From positions 62,001 through 126,000 of the forward strand of contig NZ_WTSX01000002.1 in NCBI RefSeq assembly GCF_009828745.1: a DNA stretch of 64,000 nucleotides, written 5' to 3'. Every line of letters starts with the position of its first letter. Within the stretch, counting starts at the first letter, position 1. Origin of the DNA: Erysipelothrix anatis. GTDB taxonomy: Bacteria > Bacillota_I > Bacilli_A > Erysipelotrichales > Erysipelotrichaceae. A program made the position numbers and the translations under genes. This document shows, one piece after another, positions 43,382 to 52,170 of this stretch. The notes below the pieces were generated by a model. That model made no database searches. It was not told where the DNA came from and saw only the letters and a list, made by a program, of their open reading frames with translations.

Positions 43382-43941
43382 ACTTGTATACCCGCCTTTA
43401 TAAGATTCTCTAGAACAATTCGAGTATTCGCTACCGCATTCTGTTGAATTTCAATAACATGGGCGCCATTTTCTGCTGCAATGCGGCGAATGTCATTGGA
43501 TATGACGGTATACTCCGATGCTCCTATTACTAAAAGTATATCATCTTTTCCTAACTTTTTAATAGCCTCAATGCCTTTTGGATAGTTTGGAGCTGTTTCA
43601 CCATAGAGTACGGGACGATTTTCTAGGTCTAAATCATTATCGATTTGAAATTGTGTCGGAATTGTGCCGTGTAAGTTAATCGGCTTACTTCCAGCCTTTT
43701 CATGCAATCCATCAACATTCATAGTCAATATTTGAACACCATATTCAGCTAATGCAAGATGTGCATCATTGGGTTTTGCAACCATGAACAAATCATGCAT
43801 GTTGTATACGGAGTTACGGAATGCATCGGGATTATTTTCTAAGAATTCTTTATTCAACATTTGACGGACCTCCGGCATCTCATCAAATGTTTTAAGTCCT
43901 GAAGCTTTACTAATTCCAGCTCCGGTTAATGCTATAATCAT
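43378..43941 (-). CDS. Short sirtuin-like (SIR2-fold) protein, paralog B
   Basis: Paralog of the next gene, 187 residues, with GAGISKASG near 7-15, TMNVDGLHEKAGS, NLHG with the catalytic histidine, and LVIGASEYT. It also lacks every cysteine and so has no zinc ribbon. The shared stretches A-x-PNDAH-x-ALAEY and PVLYG-x-x-APNY show tandem duplication. The start at 43941 follows GAGGAG at a rather long spacing; the ORF to 43983 is less likely because its upstream part overlaps a TATAAT box at 43973-43978. It heads the presumed three-gene operon. Confidence 0.8.
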   Translation of the reverse strand: MIIALTGAGISKASGLKTFDEMPEVRQMLNKEFLENNPDAFRNSVYNMHDLFMVAKPNDAHLALAEYGVQILTMNVDGLHEKAGSKPINLHGTIPTQFQIDNDLDLENRPVLYGETAPNYPKGIEAIKKLGKDDILLVIGASEYTVISNDIRRIAAENGAHVIEIQQNAVANTRIVLENLIKAGIQV

Positions 43942-44017
43942 ATATTTTTTACGTCTCCTCGTCTTAATATCCATTATACGCAAGTTCCGGGGATAGTCAG
44001 TTCAAATGCACAAGCAC

Positions 44018-44045
44018 AAAAAAAGGATACAACGTATCCTTTTTG
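44018..44045 (-). terminator. Terminator after kduI
   Basis: AAAAGGATAC, loop, GTATCCTTTTT with seven T residues on the minus strand. It separates the uronate cluster from the sirtuin-like operon. Confidence 0.88.
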
Positions 44046-44046
44046 A

Positions 44047-44883
44047 TTAACGTAAGTCTTCCATTGCGACATGGTCCATGTCGTCATATGTAATATTTTC
44101 CCCACACATTGACCAGATGAATGAGTAGTTTGATGTCGCTACACCCGTATGGATTGACCAACTTGGTGAGATACATGCTTGTTCATTTGATACGAGTAAA
44201 TGACGTGTTTCTTGAGGTTGACCCATAAAATGGAACACTCGGTTTCCTTCGGGAATATCAAAGTAAAGATACGTTTCCATGCGACGTTCGTGAGTATGAC
44301 TTGGCATGGTATTCCATGATGAACCTTCCTTTAAAATCGTATATCCCATTTGAAGTTGGCAACTTTCGCATACATTTGGATGAATATACTGGAAAATTTC
44401 GCGATCGTTCATGCTCTTTGCTTCACCTGCAAGGCGTGGTGTAATTTGATCTATGCTAATTTTAACGTTTGGATATTTTTTATGTGCAGGTACCGAGACA
44501 ACATAGAATTTTGCTGGGTTACTTGCATCGTTTGACATGAATTGAATGTCTTTAGTTTCTTTTCCAATGTAGAAACCATCTTGTTTTTCCATGGCGAACG
44601 TTTCACCTTCAATCGTGATGGATCCACTACCACCAATGTTGATGACACCTAATTCACGACGTTCTAGAAAGTAATCCACACCGAGTTCTGTGCTTAAGAC
44701 GATTTCTAATGGTGTCGTTGTTGGTGTTACACCACCAAAAATCATACGGTCATTGTGCGTATATGTTAACAAGATATCTCCAGGAATAAAGATTGACTCA
44801 ACCAAATATTGTTCGCGTAATTCGGTTGTATTTAAACGCTCCATTTCACGAGGACTTGCTGCATAGCGTGTTTCTAATTTCAT
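44047..44883 (-). CDS. kduI: 5-keto-4-deoxyuronate isomerase
   Basis: Isomerises the open-chain form of unsaturated uronate (5-keto-4-deoxyuronate) to 2,5-diketo-3-deoxygluconate, the step after lyase and hydrolase release it from pectin or glycosaminoglycans. The cupin metal site matches E. coli KduI residue for residue: H196, H198, E203 and H245. Length is 278 residues, identical to the E. coli enzyme. AAGGAG precedes the ATG. It is the last gene of the uronate cluster; the later steps (KduD, KdgK, KdgA) are not in the window. Confidence 0.95.
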   Translation of the reverse strand: MKLETRYAASPREMERLNTTELREQYLVESIFIPGDILLTYTHNDRMIFGGVTPTTTPLEIVLSTELGVDYFLERRELGVINIGGSGSITIEGETFAMEKQDGFYIGKETKDIQFMSNDASNPAKFYVVSVPAHKKYPNVKISIDQITPRLAGEAKSMNDREIFQYIHPNVCESCQLQMGYTILKEGSSWNTMPSHTHERRMETYLYFDIPEGNRVFHFMGQPQETRHLLVSNEQACISPSWSIHTGVATSNYSFIWSMCGENITYDDMDHVAMEDLR

Positions 44884-44900
44884 AATAAAGGCTCCTTATC

Positions 44901-45734
44901 TTATTTGTTTGTTCCGAAAACTTCAAGTTGGGTGAGGGCTGGGAATGGTCCTGGCTCTCCTTTAATCAATGAATGCATTGTTAGTGACGTAATGGTTTTT
45001 GCTTCGAATTTGAAGACTTGACGGGCATCCGTTTTAACGGTCTCAAAGACTGCTTCGGATCCATCATCAAATGACATCGATACTTGATTCCACCACGTAT
45101 CATGAGGGAAATCACAGCGCAACGTAATACTAATCATATCTGTCACAATCTCACGTCCAAAATCAATCGTTAGCGCAGCATCATCTTGTTGGTTAATACC
45201 CCAAGATTGATATGGGTACGCTCCATGATCATCATTAGCCCAAACACCATCAATTGCATTACGAGCAAAGAAAGTTGGGTCATTTCGCGTTTCCACATTG
45301 GCTGAGGCATGTGGGTATACCCCTTTGTTGAGATATTCTGCGTGGCGGTTTAATGCCAAGTTGCGATACTGACTAATTTCAAAATCATAGGCATAACGTG
45401 CATAAATATAGTGACCATTTCCGGTGAATGATGTATCTTTCAAAGCACTACGTTCTAATTGTTCAAATGGTATTTGATAATCCCATGTTATTGCATCTTT
45501 AATGTAGACAAGGCTGGGTTCGAATGTGTCATCGAACTTGACCCAAACGTATTGATTAGGCTGATCAACTTCAAGGCGAATAAAATCTCCTTCTTGAAGT
45601 GCAATTTTGCGACTTCCAATGTGAACCGCATCTTCCGATTCGCCATACAGTAAACGATCTGGCAATTCATATTTAGGATCAAATTTTTCACGTACGATCT
45701 GATTGTCTTTGTTGTAAATACCTAATTTAATCAT
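44901..45734 (-). CDS. Cytoplasmic discoidin-like (F5/8 type C) protein of the uronate cluster
   Basis: A 277-residue protein of unknown activity. The C-terminal 150 residues look like an F5/8 type C (discoidin) domain, with SANVETRNDPTFFARNAIDG, an SWGINQQ-type turn, ALTIDFGREI and a TQLEVFG ending. The N-terminal 120 residues are beta-rich and unassigned. Discoidin domains usually bind glycans outside the cell, but no signal peptide is present. The ATG at 45734 follows AAAGGAG; a frame start at 45782 would have no site. It lies between the GH88 enzyme and kduI and probably has its own promoter. Confidence 0.75.
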   Translation of the reverse strand: MIKLGIYNKDNQIVREKFDPKYELPDRLLYGESEDAVHIGSRKIALQEGDFIRLEVDQPNQYVWVKFDDTFEPSLVYIKDAITWDYQIPFEQLERSALKDTSFTGNGHYIYARYAYDFEISQYRNLALNRHAEYLNKGVYPHASANVETRNDPTFFARNAIDGVWANDDHGAYPYQSWGINQQDDAALTIDFGREIVTDMISITLRCDFPHDTWWNQVSMSFDDGSEAVFETVKTDARQVFKFEAKTITSLTMHSLIKGEPGPFPALTQLEVFGTNK

Positions 45735-45822
45735 AGATTCTCCTTTTACCAATAGGGTTAATTGTGATGGCATATGCTTCATGTTTCGTTATATTCAACG
45801 CAACGACACATGCAACTACATT

Positions 45823-45834
45823 TCTATCATACCA
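45823..45834 (-). promoter_or_regulatory. Extended -10 promoter upstream of the discoidin-like gene and kduI
   Basis: Minus strand TGGTATGAT (hexamer at 45826-45831) about 90 bases before the ATG. The -35 region is weak. It would allow these two genes to be transcribed apart from the lyase genes. Confidence 0.45.
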
Positions 45835-45871
45835 TATACTTTTTGTAGAACTGCCGGGTTCAGGCAATAGA

Positions 45872-45922
45872 TTGCGAATAACGTGCAGTATCGCAATTAT
45901 TTAGTAAACAGTACTAGTAAAC
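45872..45922. repeat. Repeat-rich control region: inverted repeat and tandem TAGTAAAC boxes
   Basis: ATTGCGA (45872-45878) and TCGCAAT (45892-45898) are exact inverted repeats. TAGTAAAC occurs twice, at 45902-45909 and 45915-45922, 13 bases apart. They lie upstream of the promoter of the discoidin-like gene, where a regulator of the uronate cluster could bind. Confidence 0.5.
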
Positions 45923-45946
45923 CGGTTATATAAATATGTGTTTTTG

Positions 45947-47074
45947 TTACCAGTATGGCTTCCATGACGGATTGTTGAGGCGCATCAGAGCTTCAACATA
46001 AAAGTAATCTCCCCAAATATTTCCTTCTTCTATGCCAAAATTGTCATGCCACGAATATACACCTTCATTAAGAAGCGCATGACCCTTCTCCGGTTTTTTA
46101 TTGGCATAATTTTTGATGAGGCTAAGCATAATTGCATCAACTGCTGACTCTGTCTTTTTCCTATAGTCGCTATCTGTGATATGGGGTAGCATCTCGAGCA
46201 TACCGCATACCGCAATTGCAGCCGCACTGCTATCACGCGGTTGGTCTGATCCATCATTAAAAATCAAATCCCAGTAAGCGACCTGGTTCTCTGGTAATTT
46301 TTCGAGAAAATAGTCAGTAACTGCCATAAATTGGCTCATGGTCTCAGTCAGCGGATAATGTTTATAGCCAAGAGCAATTCCATAAATTGACCACGCTTGC
46401 CCCCTGGCCCATGACGAGTCATCACTAAACCCTTGACGCGTCAATCCATGACTTGGAATGTGTGTTATTGGATCAACGTAATAGGTGTGATAACTACTCC
46501 CGTTATCTCGTATGAGGTACGTTAAACAAATTTGATAATGTCGATCAGCTATGTCACGATACTCACTAATTCCAGTTTCTTCATTGGCCCAATATAAAAG
46601 GGGTAGATTTAAGAGCGAATCAATAATAAAGCGATGTTCTTGAGGATCATTTTTAGCACCCCACGCTTGGATAAAACCTGGATTTTCGTGCCATCTTGCG
46701 ATGAGTTTGTCTGCAGCTCTAAGGGCAACTTCTTTCGCTGCTTCATCTCCTGTTAGGCGGTATGATGCCACACACGATAACGAATAAAGAAATCCCATGT
46801 CATGATGGTCAAGCACAATATTACGGTCCATACGATCTATAAATGAGATGACATGACGTTGTGCCATCTCACGATAAACTGGTTGTTGTTGATATTCAAA
46901 CATCATCCACAATATACCTGTCCAAAAACCTTCTACCCAATCTTCATTTTTTACCTTCTGATATTGGTTCTGAAGTGTCGAAGCCGACGGAAATGTGTCT
47001 TCAAAATATTCCATATTTAATGCTGTTTGGATTGCTACACGATCCAACGCTTGCTTTATTATTTCTGCTGTCAT
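45947..47074 (-). CDS. Unsaturated glucuronyl hydrolase (GH88)
   Basis: Removes the 4,5-unsaturated uronic acid from oligosaccharides produced by polysaccharide lyases, by hydrating the double bond. The two aspartates known from Bacillus UGL are matched by D92 in DHHDMGF and D152 in FIIDSLLNL. The alpha6/alpha6-barrel length of 375 residues is typical. There is no signal peptide, so it acts on imported sugars. GGAG precedes the ATG. It starts 8 bases after the heparinase-family gene, so the two are translated from one mRNA. The likely substrates are glycosaminoglycan disaccharides. Confidence 0.92.
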   Translation of the reverse strand: MTAEIIKQALDRVAIQTALNMEYFEDTFPSASTLQNQYQKVKNEDWVEGFWTGILWMMFEYQQQPVYREMAQRHVISFIDRMDRNIVLDHHDMGFLYSLSCVASYRLTGDEAAKEVALRAADKLIARWHENPGFIQAWGAKNDPQEHRFIIDSLLNLPLLYWANEETGISEYRDIADRHYQICLTYLIRDNGSSYHTYYVDPITHIPSHGLTRQGFSDDSSWARGQAWSIYGIALGYKHYPLTETMSQFMAVTDYFLEKLPENQVAYWDLIFNDGSDQPRDSSAAAIAVCGMLEMLPHITDSDYRKKTESAVDAIMLSLIKNYANKKPEKGHALLNEGVYSWHDNFGIEEGNIWGDYFYVEALMRLNNPSWKPYW

Positions 47075-47082
47075 AAGTACTC

Positions 47083-49017
47083 CTATCGTAGTTTTTCTTC
47101 ATAAATAAGGGACTCGCCATCAGTCACAAAATGAATGAGTGTTCCGTAAAAATAATGACCTGAAACCACGTAGACCTTGCGGCCATCTTGAGGCTCTTGG
47201 TGTTGTATCAAAACATGTTCGTATACTGTATCAATCTCGAAGCGATAACAACTCACAATAGTCGGATCAATAAGTGCTCCGTGTTCGTCATAGACCGGTA
47301 CACTCGTGATATCTTGATACTGCACAGGACTTAAGTATGTGACTGCTTTTTGTTCCGCATGTTTTTTAATGATGCGGACTGTTTCTCTTTTTTTATTATA
47401 AGTTTCTGAAACTTCTGTTGTTTCTTGAATCCATGGCTGTGTTGAACCAAAACTTTGAACTTGATACCCGGTTTCATTATGGATTGCTGTCTGTCCTGAA
47501 ATGGTGACATCCTCTGAATTAAAGATAAAATGATGGGTTAATGCTCGATTTTGTTGACCGTGAGACGTATCAATGACGAGAATCCGCATATCTTCTAACG
47601 CAATTACCTCACGTTGAACATATACAGCATTGGCGACAGTACTATACCCAAAGTGGCCAGCCTTTAAATAAGTGAGACGTGATCCATCAATGAATTCACG
47701 GTTCTCTGCCGCAACGTTCTTTAATGTATCCCATGCATCTTTATGTTCATTGTAGTCCTGATCATCCAATAAAACAGTATTATGGGCACGTGAACTCTTA
47801 AATTTTAGACGTGATTGATTGGCTTCAAAATAGGTAAATCTTCCTGAATCAATAAGGACCGGTTTGAAACGGTACATAAGTTCTAAATGCAACAAGTCAT
47901 CATGACCATGTCCCCCTCCTAACGGACCATGCGTAAACATAAGAAAGTTTCCAGATGCTGCATGCTTAATGATAGAAATTCCAGACTCATACATATGCGT
48001 CGAGATTAATGCTGAATTTACATCGCTTGCGGTTTCGTTAATCCCTGAGAGCATGACTGAAAAGAGATTTCCTCTTGCTCCTTCGACATCACGACCCAAA
48101 ACTGTTTGCGCAAAAGCCAGAATTCCATCCATAACCTCGACATCGCTATCTCCAAAATTACTTTGGGTACTATCTGGACGTCGTAGGTTTTCTGAAGCAC
48201 GGGTCATCAGTTCCGCACTTTCAAGGAAAAGACTGTGTGACTTTAGCCCATTTTGCTTTTGAATCCATAATGCTTGGAGTAAGACCATTAAGACCTCATG
48301 ATGATACATAAACGATTGTTCCCACTGGAGTCCATCACGGTTAATCTGCAGCTTCATACAGAGTTGCAGCAACGATACTGCATTTTTATAAGTACTTCGT
48401 TTGGACGCATCGTGATATCTAAATATTTCGTAGACAATGACACTACTAGTTTCAATTGCAACCCAATTACTCTGTGCACGGATGATACTGAGATTATCGG
48501 AGACATGCTTAGCCTGCTCATCCAATGACACACAAAGACGGTTTGCCCATTGTGTATCCAAAACTTCCATCACGCGTAATGCATCAATAATCCGAATCCA
48601 ATTGTTCATGCGAATGGCGGTATCTATTGTTCGCCAACTGAATGGATGATTTGCTTCTGTATGCGGATTTTCCAGAATCCATAAATCAATAAAATCCATG
48701 AGATAGGCGATGTATTTAAAATCGTCTGTTAGCGCATAGGCAGCCCACAAATCATTTAAGAATGTATGACGGTGAAACATATACGACCATTCTAGATCAC
48801 TATTATGGACATAGTTCCATTCACGATCCATTTTGGGTAGGTTAATTGGTTCATGAGAACGTTCCATATCCCATTCATTATCAAACACAAACGTATCTGT
48901 AAGTAAAAGATCTGCACGTGCGATAAGTGCACGCCGTTCCGTACTGTCGAGAACCATTAATGTTTGTTTTAATTTGTGACGTGTCAAATTAATATTACCA
49001 ACAAATGAATCATGCAT
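47083..49017 (-). CDS. Heparinase II/III-family polysaccharide lyase, cytoplasmic
   Basis: A 644-residue enzyme with an N-terminal alpha/alpha toroid (about 1-330) and a C-terminal beta-sandwich, the layout of heparinase II/III, PL12 and related lyases. These cut uronic-acid glycosides by beta-elimination. The GGGHGHDDLLHLEL segment near 370 carries the family histidines, and NWVAIE near 205 and YHHEV near 262 are typical helix signatures. No signal peptide is present, so it likely works on imported oligosaccharides. AAAGGAG precedes the ATG. It is directly followed by GH88, which fits a lyase-then-hydrolase order. Heparan, hyaluronan or chondroitin fragments are possible substrates; the sequence does not decide. 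Confidence 0.85.
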   Translation of the reverse strand: MHDSFVGNINLTRHKLKQTLMVLDSTERRALIARADLLLTDTFVFDNEWDMERSHEPINLPKMDREWNYVHNSDLEWSYMFHRHTFLNDLWAAYALTDDFKYIAYLMDFIDLWILENPHTEANHPFSWRTIDTAIRMNNWIRIIDALRVMEVLDTQWANRLCVSLDEQAKHVSDNLSIIRAQSNWVAIETSSVIVYEIFRYHDASKRSTYKNAVSLLQLCMKLQINRDGLQWEQSFMYHHEVLMVLLQALWIQKQNGLKSHSLFLESAELMTRASENLRRPDSTQSNFGDSDVEVMDGILAFAQTVLGRDVEGARGNLFSVMLSGINETASDVNSALISTHMYESGISIIKHAASGNFLMFTHGPLGGGHGHDDLLHLELMYRFKPVLIDSGRFTYFEANQSRLKFKSSRAHNTVLLDDQDYNEHKDAWDTLKNVAAENREFIDGSRLTYLKAGHFGYSTVANAVYVQREVIALEDMRILVIDTSHGQQNRALTHHFIFNSEDVTISGQTAIHNETGYQVQSFGSTQPWIQETTEVSETYNKKRETVRIIKKHAEQKAVTYLSPVQYQDITSVPVYDEHGALIDPTIVSCYRFEIDTVYEHVLIQHQEPQDGRKVYVVSGHYFYGTLIHFVTDGESLIYEEKLR

Positions 49018-49047
49018 AGATTCTTATCTCCTTTAGATTTTATTCAT

Positions 49048-49087
49048 AAAAAGACTGCTTCAAGCCGTTTCGCTCCAAGCAGTCTTA
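49048..49087 (-). terminator. Hairpin between the sugar permease and lyase genes
   Basis: AAGACTGCTT and AAGCAGTCTT form a 10-bp perfect stem around a 16-base loop. On the minus strand TTTTT follows. The lyase gene lies about 30 bases further on, so it may be a partial terminator that lowers lyase expression relative to transport genes. Confidence 0.75.
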
Positions 49088-49090
49088 GCA

Positions 49091-49918
49091 TTATTTAATT
49101 GCTGAATCCAAATTGGTCGCTTTGAATTTTGTTTGTAACCAACCGTAGATTAAAATGATTGGAATTACTGATGTAGCAAGCAATGCCATTAAAGCACCGT
49201 AGTTTAAGGGATCGTAGAAGTTTTGTGTCATATTTTGAATGATAAGTGGCACTGTAAATTTCTTTGGATCTGTTAACATAATTAATGGCATGAGATATGC
49301 ATTCCAGTATGCCATGAATGTAAGCAGTGCGGTCGTAATGATGCTTGGAATTAAAATCGGAACTACAATTTTCGAGAATATCGTCCATTCATTGGCACCA
49401 TCAATACGTGGTGCCTCCAAGATTTCATCAGGAATCTGTTTAGCATACTGACGCATAATAAATACAGAGTTTGTCGATGCAAGTGCAGGAATGATTACAC
49501 CAGCATAGGTGTTTGTTAGTCCAAGCTTGCTTAAGATATAGAATTGTGGAATGATCACAGCAAATTGTGGTACCATCCGTGAAACCATAACGAGGTTAAA
49601 CATCAATTTTTGACCTTTAAACTTGTACTTAGCCATAACATATCCCGCTAACGTAGTGATAAACGTTGAAATAACTGTTCCGACAATTGTAATAATTGCT
49701 GTATTCATCAAGACCCGTACATAATCATATTTCTCTTGAACTTCGCCAATGTTAGCACCGAAGTGTGGTCCAAATTTGAAATTTAATGTTGTTCCAAGGA
49801 TGACTTCATTGGTTTGTGTAGATGAAATAATCATGTATAGGTATGGAAGCGCAAAGACAACAACACCACATATTAATACGAAATAAATTAGAGTTAATGA
49901 TGGTAATTTACGCTTCAT
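49091..49918 (-). CDS. Carbohydrate ABC transporter permease (MalG/LacG type)
   Basis: Second membrane subunit of a CUT1-type sugar importer, with six membrane segments in 275 residues. The EAA motif EAPRIDGANEWTIFSKIVVPIL near 195 docks the ATPase. It starts 11 bases inside the end of the preceding permease gene, with GGAGG before the ATG at 49918; the frame start at 49933 would add five residues. With the binding protein and partner permease it should import the oligosaccharides that the cluster degrades. Confidence 0.92.
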   Translation of the reverse strand: MKRKLPSLTLIYFVLICGVVVFALPYLYMIISSTQTNEVILGTTLNFKFGPHFGANIGEVQEKYDYVRVLMNTAIITIVGTVISTFITTLAGYVMAKYKFKGQKLMFNLVMVSRMVPQFAVIIPQFYILSKLGLTNTYAGVIIPALASTNSVFIMRQYAKQIPDEILEAPRIDGANEWTIFSKIVVPILIPSIITTALLTFMAYWNAYLMPLIMLTDPKKFTVPLIIQNMTQNFYDPLNYGALMALLATSVIPIILIYGWLQTKFKATNLDSAIK

Positions 49919-50786
49919 TATCTTTACCTCCAAGCTTGAACTGAATTATCGATAGAACTGCTGATACAAAGACCATTGTCCATGAAATTGCTGATGCACG
50001 ACCGAAGTCAACCATCTCAAAGCTTGTTTTATAGAGGTTAACCCCTACAGTAACAACAGATGATTCTGGACCAAATCCATTTTTGAACAAGATGTTGGGA
50101 ACTTCAAATGCTCCCAAACCGTTAATCGTCGATAGGATGATTGCCATCAAGATAACAGGTTTCAGCATTGGGATTGTAATGCGGAAGAATTGTTGAACTT
50201 TGTTGGCTCCATCTATATCTGCGCTTTCGTAGATCTCACCTGGAACATTTTGCAACCCTGCTAAGAAGAGGATTGTATAGTAACCAACATTGAGCCAGAT
50301 CGAAACTATTATGATTGATACACGAGCCCAGAATGGGTCAGTTAACCATGGAATGGGTCCTAACCCTACCAATGCAAGTACTTGGTTGAATAGTCCGGTA
50401 GGATTGTAAAATGTTAAGAAAATAGACGATACTGCAACAATTGAAGTAATCGCAGGAAGATAGTAAACCGTACGGAAGAACGTACGTCCTTTGACCATCG
50501 GTTTATTAAGAATTACCGCAAAAATTAATGCAAGTAGTATTGTAATCGGAATTGAACCGGCCATAAAAATAAAGACGTTCACATACGATTTGAAGAATAA
50601 TGGATCTTTAAAAATCCCTATAAAGTTATCGAATCCCACCCACTCAAACTGAGATGAAATTTTCATAAAGCTAAAGAAGAGAGATGCGATAGTAGGTATT
50701 AGCACCGTTAGGACAAAGAAGAAAATAAACGGCGACAACATTTTATAAGCTGATTTGGATTGTTGTGATTCGATATTGCTTTTCAT
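49908..50786 (-). CDS. Carbohydrate ABC transporter permease (MalF/LacF type)
   Basis: First membrane subunit of the CUT1 sugar importer, 292 residues with six membrane segments. The EAA motif ESADIDGANKVQQFFRITIPMLKP near 205 is clear. AAGGAG precedes the ATG. It follows the binding protein gene by 70 bases, which contain a hairpin, and overlaps the next permease. Confidence 0.92.
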   Translation of the reverse strand: MKSNIESQQSKSAYKMLSPFIFFFVLTVLIPTIASLFFSFMKISSQFEWVGFDNFIGIFKDPLFFKSYVNVFIFMAGSIPITILLALIFAVILNKPMVKGRTFFRTVYYLPAITSIVAVSSIFLTFYNPTGLFNQVLALVGLGPIPWLTDPFWARVSIIIVSIWLNVGYYTILFLAGLQNVPGEIYESADIDGANKVQQFFRITIPMLKPVILMAIILSTINGLGAFEVPNILFKNGFGPESSVVTVGVNLYKTSFEMVDFGRASAISWTMVFVSAVLSIIQFKLGGKDNEA

Positions 50787-50807
50787 ATATGCTCCTTAAT
50801 AATCAAA

Positions 50808-50842
50808 GAAGCACCCTCCGCAATAAACCTGAGAAGGTGCTC
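50808..50842 (-). terminator. Intercistronic hairpin between binding protein and permease genes
   Basis: Minus strand AGCACCTTC pairs with GGAGGGTGCT through a G-T pair, loop about 14 bases, with a short T-rich tail TTCTTTG. Such hairpins commonly raise binding-protein levels over the permeases. Confidence 0.5.
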
Positions 50843-50856
50843 ATAAATCAGAGTAC

Positions 50857-52170
50857 TTAGTTCACTTTAATGCCATATTTTTGAGCAAAATCGTTTGCTT
50901 GTTTTTCGAGTGCTGTTTTTACATCTGCACCGTTATACTGAATGTCATAACTTGCTTGTTGAATATAGTTTGCAAGGTCTGTTGAATATGGATAAACATA
51001 TCCATTCACACTTGTTTTACTAATTTCATTGAGTTCTTCGAGAATGCTTTGGTTACCGTAGTATTCGAATTGTTTCTTAGCAGCTTCTGTTTCATATGCT
51101 TCCATGTTTGCAGGAAGTCCCATGAATCCCATGTATGCTTGTAATGCATCAAGGTCTGTGAGTGCAAATGTAATGAATTGGTACGCAGCCGTTGCATTTT
51201 CAGAATTTTTTGTAACATAGTAGCTTGATCCACCACTCATTGGAGCAACGTCTTTACCTTCAATCATTTGTGGTAATTTTGCGACACGCCAGTTTCCTGA
51301 ATCATCTGGGAAATCTTTTGATTGCATTGACGCTAACCAACCACCTTGTAAGATAACACCTGTTTCTTGTCCAATTTTAATATAGTCATTTGATGGTCCA
51401 TAAGCTGCAAGATCTGCTTCTTGAATTTGGTTTACTACATCGTATGCTTTAATTACAGCATCATTAAGCAAGTTCAAGTTTCCTGCTTCATCAAACATAG
51501 ATACTTCTTGTTGTTCTGTCAGATAGTTGATCATATCGACTTCACCAGTATCACGCATGTACATTAATTTTTTACCTGTAGCTGCATTAAGTTTTTTACC
51601 TGCTTCAATGAATTGGTCCCATGTTTTAACTTCTTCCATGTTGACACCAGCTTCTTTGAATGCTGCATCGTTATAGAACATTGCTGCATTACCCCAGTCA
51701 TTAGGGAATCCAAATGTTTGTTTACTTGGTGCGATATTTTTAAGCATGTTCATTTTTGCTGGGTAGAATTTGCTTCCGTGTTCACCAACAAATCCGAATG
51801 CTTCAGCAGAGTAGAAACGGTCTTCGAATTTTTCAAAGATAGAACCTGCTACTGAATCTTGCATGAATACTAATTCTGGCATTTTTTCATCTGATACAAG
51901 CATTGGTGTAATTTTTTGTACCATTGGAATTGCTGGAGCAACATCAACTAAATCTAATTTTAGATTCGCTGAATATTTTTGATTATATAATTCCATTGAC
52001 TTTGTAAGATAGTCAGAGTTTTTTCCTTTTGGCGCATAAATTTGAATCGTTCCTTCAAGAACGCGTTCCGCTTTGGCCATATCTGCTTCAGTTTGAGCAC
52101 CACCGCTAGCTTTTGATCCACAAGCAGTAAGCACTAATAAACTCAATAATAATACTAGTATTTTCTTCAT
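50857..52170 (-). CDS. Extracellular solute-binding lipoprotein (sugar ABC transporter)
   Basis: Captures the transported oligosaccharide outside the membrane and delivers it to the two permeases. The lipoprotein signal ends in LTAC with C17 as the lipid-modified residue. The mature part has the family 1 binding-protein fold, with GWLASMQSKDFPD and PMSGGSSYYVTKNSENATAAYQFI near the C-terminal half. The ATG at 52170 follows AGGAGG; the frame start at 52245 would disrupt the signal peptide. Length is 437 residues. It is the first gene of the import-and-lyase block. Confidence 0.92.
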   Translation of the reverse strand: MKKILVLLLSLLVLTACGSKASGGAQTEADMAKAERVLEGTIQIYAPKGKNSDYLTKSMELYNQKYSANLKLDLVDVAPAIPMVQKITPMLVSDEKMPELVFMQDSVAGSIFEKFEDRFYSAEAFGFVGEHGSKFYPAKMNMLKNIAPSKQTFGFPNDWGNAAMFYNDAAFKEAGVNMEEVKTWDQFIEAGKKLNAATGKKLMYMRDTGEVDMINYLTEQQEVSMFDEAGNLNLLNDAVIKAYDVVNQIQEADLAAYGPSNDYIKIGQETGVILQGGWLASMQSKDFPDDSGNWRVAKLPQMIEGKDVAPMSGGSSYYVTKNSENATAAYQFITFALTDLDALQAYMGFMGLPANMEAYETEAAKKQFEYYGNQSILEELNEISKTSVNGYVYPYSTDLANYIQQASYDIQYNGADVKTALEKQANDFAQKYGIKVN

